Below are positions 29,101 to 36,288 of a stretch of DNA of 64,000 nt, piece by piece. The DNA lies in assembly GCA_002449785.1 (NCBI GenBank), contig DJXP01000019.1, forward strand, positions 62,001 through 126,000. The letters run 5' to 3'. Each line of letters starts with the position of its first letter. The first letter of the stretch is position 1. Both the position numbers and the translations under genes were made by a program. The notes under the pieces were generated by a model. The model saw only the letters and a program-made list of their open reading frames with translations. It did no database searches and was not told where the DNA came from. Origin of the DNA: Clostridiales bacterium UBA7001 (GTDB lineage: Bacteria; Bacillota; Clostridia; TANB77; CAG-508).

Positions 29101-29333
29101 GAATTCTAAATTCAGAAATAGTTACGAAATTTGTAAATGCATATATTTCTTGGTTTTTTTCTACTCATATCTTAGAAAATATGAATATCCCTGCGTATAA
29201 TATAAAAAATAAAGATCATATAAAAATTGCAGAATTATCTAAAAAGGCTCATATATTAGCAGAAAAAGATGGAGACGTAAGCAAAATAGAAAAACAACTA
29301 AATGATTTAGTAGAAGAAATTTTATTAAAATAA
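26148..29333 (+). CDS. Type IIG-like restriction-modification enzyme (Eco57I-type methylase with N-terminal nuclease domain)
   Basis: A 1061-residue single-chain enzyme. N-terminal PD-(D/E)XK-type nuclease: RIDSLYGNIIIEYKAPG (Asp at about 74, Glu-x-Lys at about 82). Helical linker to about residue 360. Gamma-class adenine methylase with NLGEYYTPDWLAEFL, SAM motif DPTCGSGTF (about 407) and catalytic NPPW (about 603). Residues 760-1061 are the specificity region, ending in a helical segment like those in Eco57I-family and BREX PglX proteins. No separate specificity or BREX genes are present, so a self-contained type IIG enzyme is the best reading. GGAGG site at 5 bases. Defence cargo of element 1. 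Confidence 0.9.
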   Translation: MKKLNGDIINTYLKDNIDLIYKNVLKSSDNNIGKEENFRTDMAIILNRIFIDLDIEDQINAQQEYSVHKGRIDSLYGNIIIEYKAPGRISENSNNSSNIEFIDQVKRQITGLALKNKFSKEKILGAIFDGKNIIYVKYKNDDWEISNVQKVTIESLSLFLKRVLSLSIEKKALIIENLLRDFDSESDLTKRFIRKIYFCLISNKKYAKVELLFEQWKQLFREICGYDFETLDIKIRNLKNIYEIKEDVKIEYLIFAIQTYFALIIKFLSLDVLKYISSKKESGLNEFKIENSEKLKEQLEDMELGGIYKKLGISNFLEGDFFGGYLYFWDNDLYDLIKQMIEKFDDYDYSSINLEPELARDLLKNVYHNLFPRELRHNLGEYYTPDWLAEFLIEKMNIDFSDDKVILDPTCGSGTFIVLLIKRYINANKKTNNKKLLNEILNCIKGYDLNPLAVISARANYIISLGELINERTENIEIPIYLCDSMLTILEEKRENEDCYVLSTKAGNFSIPVDIVKNGKANKLLDILNKCILMDYSASEFIEKVLKEEIKLTDSEKTILQKLYDTMHDLERKGLDGIWANVIKNSFAPLFQNKVDYIIGNPPWIVWQSLPENYRESIQKYWHQYNIFEHKGLTARLGSSHDDLSVLMTYVIMDNFLKDKGKLGFIVNQNIFQSSGGGQGFRKFLIKDKTPIKIEQVDDFVNVQPFKDLGADNKTAVFTAVKNLKTVYPVEYSVWNKKCSGKIFANESFENVFNTKIIKKELLANPIKEYNSSWIVGDSIELEIFEKMITKEKGKYRARKGVDTSANGIYWIKEKKKINGKVVFENSPETSKKEIKQVEDVVEEELVYPLIRGKDIFKWKYETPYQIIIPYTENGKVISKKDLKMNYENTYNYFYNKSNNFESILKNRGIVKKHFDPITSKENPEYVLYDIGEYTFSKYKVVWKALANGMISTVVSTKNNKLVIPDHNVVMIPIEDENEAYYLAGILNSEIVTKFVNAYISWFFSTHILENMNIPAYNIKNKDHIKIAELSKKAHILAEKDGDVSKIEKQLNDLVEEILLK

Positions 29334-29355
29334 GTATAAAAATATTTTAAATAAC

Positions 29356-29403
29356 AAAAGCAAAATAATTTTGTAAAAAATTACATTATTATTTTGCTTT
29401 TTT
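29356..29403 (+). terminator. Terminator after the type IIG gene
   Basis: AAAAGCAAAATAAT and ATTATTTTGCTTTT arms with an A/T-rich loop, then TTT. Follows the type IIG stop by about 20 bases. Confidence 0.8.
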
Positions 29404-29480
29404 GATAATAAATTACAAAATTCGACATTTTTTTTATGTTTTATGGTGTAGTATAATTATAATAAAGGAGAAATTATTGT

Positions 29481-29954
29481 ATGAAAGAAAAAATAGAATG
29501 TATTATAGAAAAAGCCTGTAAAAAGATATACAAAGAAGATAGATATTTAATTAATAATCATGTAAATGAAAGAGCAATTGTTTTTCGATTAGGAATATAT
29601 ATTCAAAGGCTTATGAGTAGAGATGCAGAGTTAAAATTTTACAATTTAGATAATGAATATAATAGAAATGGACGAGATTCAAAGAGAATTCCAGGTTTTG
29701 AAAATGGAACATATCCTGATTTGATAATTCATAAAAGAGGTTCTAATATGAATAACAAGATTATTATAGAATGTAAAACTGATTGGAATGATGATACTTA
29801 TATGGACATACGAAAATTAAGGGAGTTTATAAATATACGAGGAAAATATAAATATAAGTATGGAATATCAATTATTTTTAGAAGAAATACTACAGAAGTT
29901 AGAATATTAGAATATGATAAAGAAGATGCATTTAAAATTATAAATATAAATTAA
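29481..29954 (+). CDS. Hypothetical PD-(D/E)XK nuclease-like protein
   Basis: 157 residues. The central pattern YPDLIIHKRGS, then NKIIIECKTDW (Asp about 79, Glu-x-Lys about 97-99) is the core of a PD-(D/E)XK nuclease fold, with an N-terminal helix and a following helix in the right place (DIRKLREFINIRGKY). Catalytic activity is not proven. It has its own promoter region after the type IIG terminator and is followed by a small membrane protein gene 11 bases downstream; nuclease plus membrane partner may be a further small defence pair. Confidence 0.65.
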   Translation: MKEKIECIIEKACKKIYKEDRYLINNHVNERAIVFRLGIYIQRLMSRDAELKFYNLDNEYNRNGRDSKRIPGFENGTYPDLIIHKRGSNMNNKIIIECKTDWNDDTYMDIRKLREFINIRGKYKYKYGISIIFRRNTTEVRILEYDKEDAFKIININ

Positions 29955-29965
29955 AAGGAGGAAAC

Positions 29966-30364
29966 ATGAAATTTATTTTAAAACCAATTTTTGAAATGAT
30001 AACTGGCGAATATGTAATGTTTGATAATATTATATATAACTATATAATAATGACAGTGATAGGATTATTTGCTTTTGGAATAGCTTGGAGATGTGTTGGA
30101 AAATTATATGACAATAATATAATCTCAGGTAAAAATTCAGGCTCATTAATTCATTGGACAATCAGATTAATCGTGTTTATGGCATTGTTTTATATTTTTA
30201 ATTTGTTAATATGGCTTACTAAGTTTATTTATATACATAGACAAATAATCTGTATAATTATATGTTCTATTGTTATACTTGCAATAATTATTACAATAAT
30301 ATATAAAATAATAAAAAGAAAAAATAATAAGAATATTGATAATAATAAATGTCAGAATAAATAA
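29966..30364 (+). CDS. Hypothetical small membrane protein
   Basis: 132 residues with hydrophobic helices at about 22-42, 60-84 and 88-114, and a short Lys/Asn-rich tail. No family recognised. It is coupled to the nuclease-like gene (11-base gap, AAAGGAGG site). The stop lies inside the terminator hairpin. Confidence 0.6.
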   Translation: MKFILKPIFEMITGEYVMFDNIIYNYIIMTVIGLFAFGIAWRCVGKLYDNNIISGKNSGSLIHWTIRLIVFMALFYIFNLLIWLTKFIYIHRQIICIIICSIVILAIIITIIYKIIKRKNNKNIDNNKCQNK

Positions 30365-30382
30365 TTTCTGACATTTATTATT
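30341..30382 (+). terminator. Bidirectional terminator between convergent genes at the right end of element 1
   Basis: A 17-bp perfect stem, AATAATAAATGTCAGAA and TTCTGACATTTATTATT, overlapping the end of the membrane protein gene. Confidence 0.85.
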
Positions 30383-30398
30383 ATATAATGATTAATTA

Positions 30399-30689
30399 TT
30401 ATTCTATACACCCCATAACTAACTGAGAACCATCTACAAATCCATTTCTATAGTATTTTTCATTCCAGTAATATAAGTAATCCATAAAATTTTGATCTAA
30501 CATATCTAATTGATTTTTAACATATTTCTTATTTTTATTAGGTACATTCTTTAGTATCTTTTCTGCTACTTCTTCAAAATAAATATTATGCTTTTTATCT
30601 TCTGGTGACATTTCACAAAAAGCAGTTTCCTCCCTAAATTCTAACCATTCCTTAATAATATCATCATTAACTTCTCTAAAATTATTCAT
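30399..30689 (-). CDS. Conserved right-end gene of element 1 (paralogue of 42189-42482)
   Basis: 96 residues, helical and acidic. No known function. It is clearly homologous over its whole length to the protein at 42189-42482: IKEWLEFREE/LKEWLDFREE, IYFEEVAEKIL/IYFEEISEDIL, and EKYYRNGFVDGSQLVMGC/EKYYRNGFVDGFQLVVGC. Both lie on the minus strand as the last gene before the right attachment site of their element. GGAGG site upstream. It is probably an element-maintenance or right-end regulatory gene; the function is open. Confidence 0.7.
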   Translation of the reverse strand: MNNFREVNDDIIKEWLEFREETAFCEMSPEDKKHNIYFEEVAEKILKNVPNKNKKYVKNQLDMLDQNFMDYLYYWNEKYYRNGFVDGSQLVMGCIE

Positions 30690-30721
30690 AAATAAACCTC
30701 CAAATTATATAAAATTCAAAA

Positions 30722-30798
30722 TGTCCCCAATTTGCAAATGTATATTTGAACATCTTGTGCGACAAGACTTTCAAAATCTTGGGGACAGAAAGGGGACA
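30722..30798. repeat. Arm-type repeats at the right end of element 1
   Basis: GGGGACAG at 30781 and GGGGACA at 30792 (11 bp apart), plus an inverted copy (TGTCCCC, 30722). They match the repeats at 15776 and 15787 at the left end. The gene-free stretch 30690-31100 otherwise contains the attachment repeat, a terminator and the arm repeats of element 2. Confidence 0.6.
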
Positions 30799-30918
30799 AA
30801 AGCCCTCAAAAACGCCCTAAAATCGCACAAGAGTTCAGTAAAAGAAAAGTGCTATAAACACTTATATTTCAATAAAAACTAAACATTTCAATAAACTTCA
30901 AAAATGGCTAATTGAATT

Positions 30919-30963
30919 CTCATAACCCGAAGGTCGTAAGTTCGAGTCTTACCCCCGCAACCA
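30919..30963. repeat. Middle attachment site: attR of element 1 / attL of element 2
   Basis: Exact 45-bp copy of the tRNA-fMet 3' half (15660-15704) including CCA. It has no 5' half or promoter, so it is not a functional tRNA. The preserved length up to CCA means it was once the 3' half of the working tRNA, i.e. the left end of element 2 before element 1 inserted. Confidence 0.9.
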
Positions 30964-30968
30964 GATTT

Positions 30969-30999
30969 ATCAAGGGATTCAAAGTTCCTTGATTTTTTT
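30969..30999 (+). terminator. Former tRNA terminator at the left end of element 2
   Basis: ATCAAGG and CCTTGAT arms followed by TTTTTTATTTTT, six bases after the tRNA-like repeat. It occupies the same position as the terminator at 15716 but differs in sequence. Confidence 0.8.
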
Positions 31000-31012
31000 A
31001 TTTTTGAGAAAA

Positions 31013-31035
31013 ACGGCGGAAAAACGGCGGAAATC
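31013..31035. repeat. Arm-type repeats, left end of element 2
   Basis: ACGGCGGAAA at 31013 and 31024, spaced 11 bp. Related ACGGCAGAAA/GCGGCAAAAATC copies with the same spacing lie near the right end (42849-42871). They differ from element 1's repeats, suggesting that a different integrase, now lost, inserted element 2. Confidence 0.6.
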
Positions 31036-31100
31036 TTGAAGGGTTTATTTTTTTGTAAAAAAATGGTATAATGCAGATAATACTAAATCAGGAGGTACTT

Positions 31101-32027
31101 ATGGAAAAAAATTTAGATTATCTATTTAACAATGTTTCATTGTATACAAAAGAAGAATTTAGAGTTTTTGAATTAAAAGAAAATAAGTATGAATTAAATG
31201 ATGATGAATTACAAAGGTTTAATAAATATATTGGAATAAACAAAAATAAGATAGTTACGCTATGCCATAAATGTAAAATGGAATTTCCATTTAATGTTGA
31301 AAAGAGATTTTTTGATGAAATCAGTAGTAGTATGAGTATATTAATCTTAACAAAAAATTATCAAAATGCACCAGGTGGAAGATTTGAATGTAAAAGTGGA
31401 ACAGTTTATGGTGCAATGCCACCATATTCAAAAGAGTATTTATTAGATGGTGGAATATGGTATGTAGAGTATTGTATGAAATGTACTAAAGATTATGGTC
31501 ATAAATATGTAATGATGCTTTCAATTGAACTAAAAGAAGGAAAGTTTATAGTCAGAAAAATAGGACAAAATCCATCAATGCTAACAGTTAAAGGATTTGA
31601 TTTTGACAAGTATAAAAGAATATTAGAAAGATTAAATGCATATGAAGATTATAAAAAAGCAGATTTATCAAATGCAGATCATTTTTATGTTGGCGCTTAT
31701 GCCTACCTTAGAAGAATATTTGAAAAAATGGTAAAACATTATTTGAAAGATAGAAAATTAGATGATGAACATATGGACACTAAAATAGAAGCAGTAAAAG
31801 AGTATTTTGATCCAAGAGTGCAAAAATTACTAAAGAATTTATATGGAATATTAAGTATAAGCATTCATGAATTAGATGAAGAAGAAAGCAAAGAATATTA
31901 TGAGTATTTAAAAGCAATAGTAGACATGCAATTAGAGTATATGAATACAGAAGAAGAAAAATTAAAACAATCAAAAGAATTAGAAGGAGTTATAAGTAGA
32001 ATAACAAATTTCGTGAATAAAAGATAG
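31101..32027 (+). CDS. Hypothetical protein with CxxC zinc-ribbon motifs
   Basis: 308 residues, unknown family. Two CxxC pairs (LCHKCKMEF at about 54-60 and EYCMKCTKD at about 130) suggest one structural zinc site. The C-terminal 150 residues are helical, with YLRRIFEKMVKHYL and GILSISIHELDEEESKEYYEYLK, a pattern like DUF4145 or other HEPN-type helical domains found beside restriction systems; the match is only suggestive. ATG 31101 has GGAGG 5 bases upstream and is preferred over earlier in-frame codons. First gene of element 2; the next start is 10 bases after its stop. Confidence 0.65.
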   Translation: MEKNLDYLFNNVSLYTKEEFRVFELKENKYELNDDELQRFNKYIGINKNKIVTLCHKCKMEFPFNVEKRFFDEISSSMSILILTKNYQNAPGGRFECKSGTVYGAMPPYSKEYLLDGGIWYVEYCMKCTKDYGHKYVMMLSIELKEGKFIVRKIGQNPSMLTVKGFDFDKYKRILERLNAYEDYKKADLSNADHFYVGAYAYLRRIFEKMVKHYLKDRKLDDEHMDTKIEAVKEYFDPRVQKLLKNLYGILSISIHELDEEESKEYYEYLKAIVDMQLEYMNTEEEKLKQSKELEGVISRITNFVNKR

Positions 32028-32036
32028 GAGTATTAT

Positions 32037-32618
32037 ATGGAATATTTTGATAATAAAAGAAAAGTAGACGAATATTTTAAAAAAGTATTAGAACAGATTA
32101 GAGATTTAAAAGTTATTAATGTGTTTACAATGGATAATGCGAGTTATGGTGTTGGAAAAGAAAAAATAATATATGATACGGATACTGAATTGTATATTTT
32201 ATTAGAGAATAATAAATGCTTTATAATATCATACTTAAATGCAAGTCTTTTGGGAATAGAATATAGGAGTTTAAATGAAAAAGAATTAAAGCGATATAAA
32301 GAAATAAGAGATAAGGATCTTTTTAATATGGTTCATGAAATACATAATCCTCAAACTATGAAAATTTGTAACATTGATTCAATTAGATTTGAATATTCTT
32401 CTATTGTTCAAATCGAGGTGCATGGCTTTAGCAATGAATTCGAAACTTGGAGAAATAATGAAGAAGTCATAATGCCAAATGGTGGGGATTATTTTGATAG
32501 AATAAATTTCTGCATGGACAATGGTAATAAAATATGTATTTGTCCAAAAGATGCGATTTTCGATGGATATTTAGATTTTTGGGCTGAGGGATCGATAGAA
32601 GAGCATAAAGAATTATAG
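32037..32618 (+). CDS. Hypothetical protein in element 2
   Basis: 193 residues, not recognised. Mixed alpha/beta, no membrane segment, no obvious catalytic motif. The conserved-looking end is DAIFDGYLDFWAEGSIEEHKE. Co-transcribed with the preceding zinc-ribbon gene (9-base gap, AGGAG site). Confidence 0.6.
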   Translation: MEYFDNKRKVDEYFKKVLEQIRDLKVINVFTMDNASYGVGKEKIIYDTDTELYILLENNKCFIISYLNASLLGIEYRSLNEKELKRYKEIRDKDLFNMVHEIHNPQTMKICNIDSIRFEYSSIVQIEVHGFSNEFETWRNNEEVIMPNGGDYFDRINFCMDNGNKICICPKDAIFDGYLDFWAEGSIEEHKEL

Positions 32619-32642
32619 AAAAAAATAGACGGGATCAGAATA

Positions 32643-32831
32643 TTGAATCTCGTCGATAATAAGAAATCATTACAAGATATGAGAATATGTGAAATAATAG
32701 AAGGATTAAAAATGTTAAATCTTATAGAACTAATAACTATTAATGAAGACAGTATAAAACTAAATGATTATAAAGCATTACTCAAATTACAGGAAATGAG
32801 AAAGCTAAAACAACAATGTGCTAGTAGATAA
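32643..32831 (+). CDS. Possible short gene or gene remnant
   Basis: 62 residues from a TTG with no clear ribosome site. The sequence is mostly helical (GLKMLNLIELITINEDSIKLNDY) and faintly resembles the winged helix of replisome organizers, which would make it a remnant of a replication gene. It stops just before a terminator. Its reality is uncertain. Confidence 0.3.
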   Translation: MNLVDNKKSLQDMRICEIIEGLKMLNLIELITINEDSIKLNDYKALLKLQEMRKLKQQCASR

Positions 32832-32850
32832 ACTACTGGCTTTTTTATTT
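32817..32850 (+). terminator. Terminator before the DpnII-type operon
   Basis: GC-AGTAG and CTACT-GC arms around ATAAA, then a T6 run. Isolates the DpnII-type operon from upstream genes. Confidence 0.75.
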
Positions 32851-32859
32851 TGAAAAAAC

Positions 32860-32911
32860 TTCTTGAAATATTCAAGAAAATCTTGAATAAAAATAGGTAA
32901 AATGATAGAAT
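32860..32911 (+). promoter_or_regulatory. Promoter and operator (C-box-like) of the DpnII-type operon
   Basis: TTCTTGAA-ATA-TTCAAGAA (32860-32878) is a perfect 8-bp palindrome; a half-site, TCTTGAAT, at 32881 overlaps the -35 (TTGAAT, 32883-32888). A 17-bp spacer leads to the -10 TAGAAT (32906-32911). A palindrome plus half-site touching the promoter, directly before a small HTH gene, looks like the autoregulatory C-box of restriction-modification controller proteins. The link to the HTH gene product is inference. Confidence 0.6.
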
Positions 32912-32950
32912 AACTTTGTAATAAAAAATCGTTTTATGGAGGAATAATTG

Positions 32951-33148
32951 ATGCAAGTAAATTATGATAAACTATGGAAATTAATGATAGACAAGAAGAT
33001 TAATAAGACACATTTAAGTGAGAAAGCAGGGATAACTACAAATGAAATGGCTAAGATGGGTAAGAATGAAATGGTAAAGATGGAAACATTAGTCAGGATT
33101 TGTAAAGTTTTAGATTGTACATTAGATGACATTGTAGAAATGAAATAA
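32951..33148 (+). CDS. Small XRE/Cro-type HTH regulator (controller-like)
   Basis: 65 residues consisting of one Cro/CI-type helix-turn-helix (KTHLSEKAGITTNEMAKMGKN, VRICKVLDCTLDDIVE), the YozG-like group. ATG 32951 has GGAGG 8 bases upstream. Located 15 bases before the GATC methylase gene and just behind a palindromic operator, so it probably times expression of the restriction-modification operon as controller proteins do. Confidence 0.85.
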   Translation: MQVNYDKLWKLMIDKKINKTHLSEKAGITTNEMAKMGKNEMVKMETLVRICKVLDCTLDDIVEMK

Positions 33149-33163
33149 AAATAGGAGGAAACT

Positions 33164-34111
33164 ATGGAGAGTGTAAAACCATTTGTAAAATGGGCAGGTG
33201 GAAAAGGTGGTTTAATATCTCAATTAAAAAACTTTTATCCATTTGAACTTGAAGATGGAAAAATAGATAAATATGTAGAGCCATTTGTTGGCGGTGGAGC
33301 TGTTTTAATAAATATTTTACAACAATATGATGTTAAAGAGGCATATGCATTTGATATAAATAGAGATTTAATAAACTGTTATAATACTATCAAAGAAAAT
33401 GTTGAAGATTTAATAAAAGAATTAGAAATAAAAGAAAAAGAATTTTTGAAATTAGAGAGTGAGGATAGACAGGAATTTTTCTATGATATTAGAAAAGAAT
33501 ATAATTCTTATAAATTAGAGGAAAATCGTAATATAAAAAGAGCATCGGAATTTATATTTTTAAATAGGACATGCTTTAATGGATTATATAGGGTTAATAA
33601 AAATGGAGAATTTAATGTGCCATGTGGTAAATACAAAAATCCAACAATATGTGATGCAAAAAATTTAAGAAACTTATCAAAATTAATACAAAATGTTAGA
33701 TTCGAATATGGAGATTATAGAAAGAGTAGTGAATATATTGATGAAAAAACTTTTGTTTATTTTGATCCGCCATATAGACCATTATCAATAACCTCTGGAT
33801 TTACATCATATACTAAAGAAGATTTCAATGATGAAAATCAAAAGGATCTAGCTAAGTATTTCAAAGAGCTAGATTCAAAGAATGCTAAATTAATGTTGTC
33901 AAATTCGAATCCTAAAAACACTAATAAAGATGACAACTTTTTTGAGGACATATATAAGGGATTTAATATAAATGAGATTTCTGCAAAAAGGATGATTAAT
34001 GCAAATGCAAAAGGAAGAGGAGAAATTTCTGAATTACTAATTACTAATTATGAGGAGATGAATGAATGTATCCAGGGAAATTCTATTTTGAAGAAAGTGG
34101 CTTTAAATTAA
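33164..34111 (+). CDS. DpnM-like Dam-family DNA adenine methylase (predicted GATC)
   Basis: 315 residues, alpha-class N6-adenine methyltransferase of the Dam/DpnM group. SAM motif FVKWAGGKGGL at residues 6-16, YVEPFVGGGAVL near 40, FLNRTCFNGLYRVNK near 140, and catalytic DPPYRPL near 203. DpnM protects duplex GATC in the DpnII system; the partner nuclease at 38739 supports this specificity. About 30 residues longer than typical Dam enzymes at the C terminus. Overlaps the second methylase gene by 46 bases, so translation is coupled. Confidence 0.92.
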   Translation: MESVKPFVKWAGGKGGLISQLKNFYPFELEDGKIDKYVEPFVGGGAVLINILQQYDVKEAYAFDINRDLINCYNTIKENVEDLIKELEIKEKEFLKLESEDRQEFFYDIRKEYNSYKLEENRNIKRASEFIFLNRTCFNGLYRVNKNGEFNVPCGKYKNPTICDAKNLRNLSKLIQNVRFEYGDYRKSSEYIDEKTFVYFDPPYRPLSITSGFTSYTKEDFNDENQKDLAKYFKELDSKNAKLMLSNSNPKNTNKDDNFFEDIYKGFNINEISAKRMINANAKGRGEISELLITNYEEMNECIQGNSILKKVALN

Positions 34112-34842
34112 TAGAAAATGACACTTTTGCAACATTAAAAGAATTGGATGAAAAAAGCTTTGATATGATTTTTGCCGATCCTCCATACTTTTTATCAAAT
34201 GATGGAATTACGTGTAGTGCAGGAAAAATGGTTAGCGTAAATAAAGGAACATGGGATAAAGCATTAAATATAAAAGATAAACATGAATTTAATAAAAAAT
34301 GGATTCATGAATGTTATAGGATATTAAAAGATGAAGGCACAATATGGATTAGTGGAACACTCCATAATATATATTCAATAGGAATGGCTTTGGAAGAGGA
34401 AGGGTTTAAAATTATAAATAATATAACATGGCAAAAAACAAATCCTCCGCCTAATTTGGCTTGCAAAACGTTTACACATTCGACAGAAACAATATTATGG
34501 GCTAGAAAAGATTTACCAAAGAAAAAGTACAAATTTAATTATGAATTAATGAAAGAATTAAATAATAATAAACAAATGAAAGATGTATGGACAACAAGTT
34601 TAACAAAACCATCAGAAAAGAAACAGGGAAAACATCCTACCCAGAAACCATTAGAAATATTAGACAGGATAATATTAGCATCTACAGATGAAAATGATTT
34701 GATTTTAGATCCGTTTTGTGGGAGTGGTACAACAGGAATTGCAGCTAACAAATTAAATAGATATTTTGTAGGGATTGATAATTCAGCAGAATATCTGGAT
34801 TTGTCCATTAGGAGATTTAAAGAAATTAATAATAAAAAATAA
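34066..34842 (+). CDS. DpnA-like DNA adenine methylase (second GATC methylase)
   Basis: 258 residues, beta-class methyltransferase: catalytic ADPPYFLS near residue 37 comes first, and the SAM motif DPFCGSGTTGIAA near 218 comes last, the order of DpnA and other beta-class enzymes. In the DpnII system DpnA methylates GATC on single-stranded DNA, protecting incoming DNA during transformation. GAGGAG lies within the end of the dpnM-like gene. Second gene of the operon. In classical DpnII operons the nuclease gene follows directly; here four other genes intervene. Confidence 0.9.
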   Translation: MYPGKFYFEESGFKLIENDTFATLKELDEKSFDMIFADPPYFLSNDGITCSAGKMVSVNKGTWDKALNIKDKHEFNKKWIHECYRILKDEGTIWISGTLHNIYSIGMALEEEGFKIINNITWQKTNPPPNLACKTFTHSTETILWARKDLPKKKYKFNYELMKELNNNKQMKDVWTTSLTKPSEKKQGKHPTQKPLEILDRIILASTDENDLILDPFCGSGTTGIAANKLNRYFVGIDNSAEYLDLSIRRFKEINNKK

Positions 34843-34855
34843 AGGAGAGATTAGT

Positions 34856-35857
34856 ATGAAATCTTATTATTTAGAATTGAATATTGATGAAATTGAATTG
34901 GATATGGAGAATCCAAGAATTGCTAAATTTATTGAAATGTACGATAAAAAGACTTTAAATAGTGAACAAATAGCATTGGCATTAGGTAGTGGAGTTCAAG
35001 AATCAAACAATCAGACTAATTATTCAAGCTTATATAATTCTATTAAGACAAATAAAGGAATAATACATCCTATAATAGTAAATCACCATGAAGATGGAAG
35101 ATATATAGTAATAGAAGGAAATACAAGAGTACAGATTTATAAAGAATTTAAAGAAAATAAGGTTGACGGGAATTGGGATACAATACCTGCAATTGTGTAT
35201 GAAAATTTGGGTGAAAGTGAAATCCATGCTATAAGGTTGCAATCTCATTTAGTCGGACCAAGAGAATGGGATCCATATTCAAAAGCAAAATATTTAAATT
35301 ACTTAAGCAATGAAGAAAATTTACCAATGAGTCAGGTTATAGATTTTTGTGGCGGAAAGAAATCTGAAATTATTAAATTAATTAATGCATATAAAGATAT
35401 GGAAAAATATTATAGACCATTATTAGATGCAGATGACGAATTTGATCAAAGAGATTTTTCTAAATTTTTAGAATTGCAGAATGGAAACATTAAAGAGGCA
35501 TTATTAGCTAAATTTACTTTAAGTGACTTTGCAAAATGGGTAATTGATGGAAATGTTGATATGGCCATTAATGTTCGTAGATTACCAGAAATTCTAAAGA
35601 ATGAAGAAGCAACAAATATATTGTTAAAAAGCAATATAAAAACTGCATTAGAAAAGGTAATTATAGATAAACCTGAATATAAAGATATAAGTGGAGTATC
35701 AATTGAGCAGCTTTGCACAGAATTAATAAAAAGAATGAACGATATGCCTTTTCAAGAGTACATTTCTATTAGAAATGGAAGTAATCCAATAAAAGAAAGT
35801 CTAATTGATTTACGTGGAAATATAGATATTTTTGTGGAGGATATAAATAAAGAATAA
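34856..35857 (+). CDS. ParB/Srx-fold protein, first copy
   Basis: 333 residues. N-terminal ParB/sulfiredoxin-like fold: MENPRIAKF, GIIHPIIVNHHEDGRYIVIEGNTRVQIYKEF, then an HTH-like helical part (MSQVIDFCGGKKSEIIKLINAY). The nucleotide-binding motif reads GNTR instead of the GERR/GERRLRA of chromosomal ParB. It is a distant paralogue of the protein at 37739 (shared GPREWDPYSKAKYL / GRKDWEPYEQAGYL). No ParA gene is present, so plasmid partition is unlikely; ParB-like proteins of this kind can be nucleases or CTP/ATP switches in defence loci. ATG 34856 has AAAGGAG; the stop overlaps the next start by one base (TAATG). Confidence 0.85.
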   Translation: MKSYYLELNIDEIELDMENPRIAKFIEMYDKKTLNSEQIALALGSGVQESNNQTNYSSLYNSIKTNKGIIHPIIVNHHEDGRYIVIEGNTRVQIYKEFKENKVDGNWDTIPAIVYENLGESEIHAIRLQSHLVGPREWDPYSKAKYLNYLSNEENLPMSQVIDFCGGKKSEIIKLINAYKDMEKYYRPLLDADDEFDQRDFSKFLELQNGNIKEALLAKFTLSDFAKWVIDGNVDMAINVRRLPEILKNEEATNILLKSNIKTALEKVIIDKPEYKDISGVSIEQLCTELIKRMNDMPFQEYISIRNGSNPIKESLIDLRGNIDIFVEDINKE

Positions 35858-36288
35858 TGGAATCAATAGTTCATCATAATTTAGTAAAAAAAATATATGA
35901 ATATGTTTCAAACCAATCAGTTATAAAAAAATCTGTAATTGAAAGTGATATATTTGAGGTAGAAGGAAATGTCACAAGGATGCAAGAAGGATATGTACCA
36001 GATTTATATTATAAATATAATGATTTGATAATTATTGGAGAGGCAAAAACCGAAAATGATCTAGAAAGAGTACATAGTATTGACCAATTTGAATCTTATA
36101 TTAACCATTTAGAAAACTATTCAAAAATGGGTTATAAGTCTATATTAATTGTTTCTGTACCATGGCAAGCTTCAATTTCTGCATATAGAATAATAAAAAG
36201 AATTATTAAGGAAAAAAATATTAAACTTATCATAATGAATGAATTGGGGGTGTATAAAGAATATGAAAAAAATAGTATTACAGAATGA
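35857..36288 (+). CDS. PD-(D/E)XK nuclease-like protein
   Basis: 143 residues, the length of a stand-alone VRR-Nuc or Holliday-junction-resolvase-type domain. YVPDLYYKYNDLIIIGEAKTE gives Asp ... Glu-x-Lys, followed by a conserved-looking helix with Gln (VHSIDQFESYINHL) as in these nucleases. Start overlaps the ParB-like stop (TAATG) and the end overlaps the helicase gene by 26 bases, so the three are one translational unit. It probably supplies DNA cleavage for the cassette. Confidence 0.75.
   Translation: MESIVHHNLVKKIYEYVSNQSVIKKSVIESDIFEVEGNVTRMQEGYVPDLYYKYNDLIIIGEAKTENDLERVHSIDQFESYINHLENYSKMGYKSILIVSVPWQASISAYRIIKRIIKEKNIKLIIMNELGVYKEYEKNSITE

Noticed and set aside
30919..30963. Second tRNA gene
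   Set aside because: Only the 3' half is present, with no D-arm, 5' acceptor strand or promoter.
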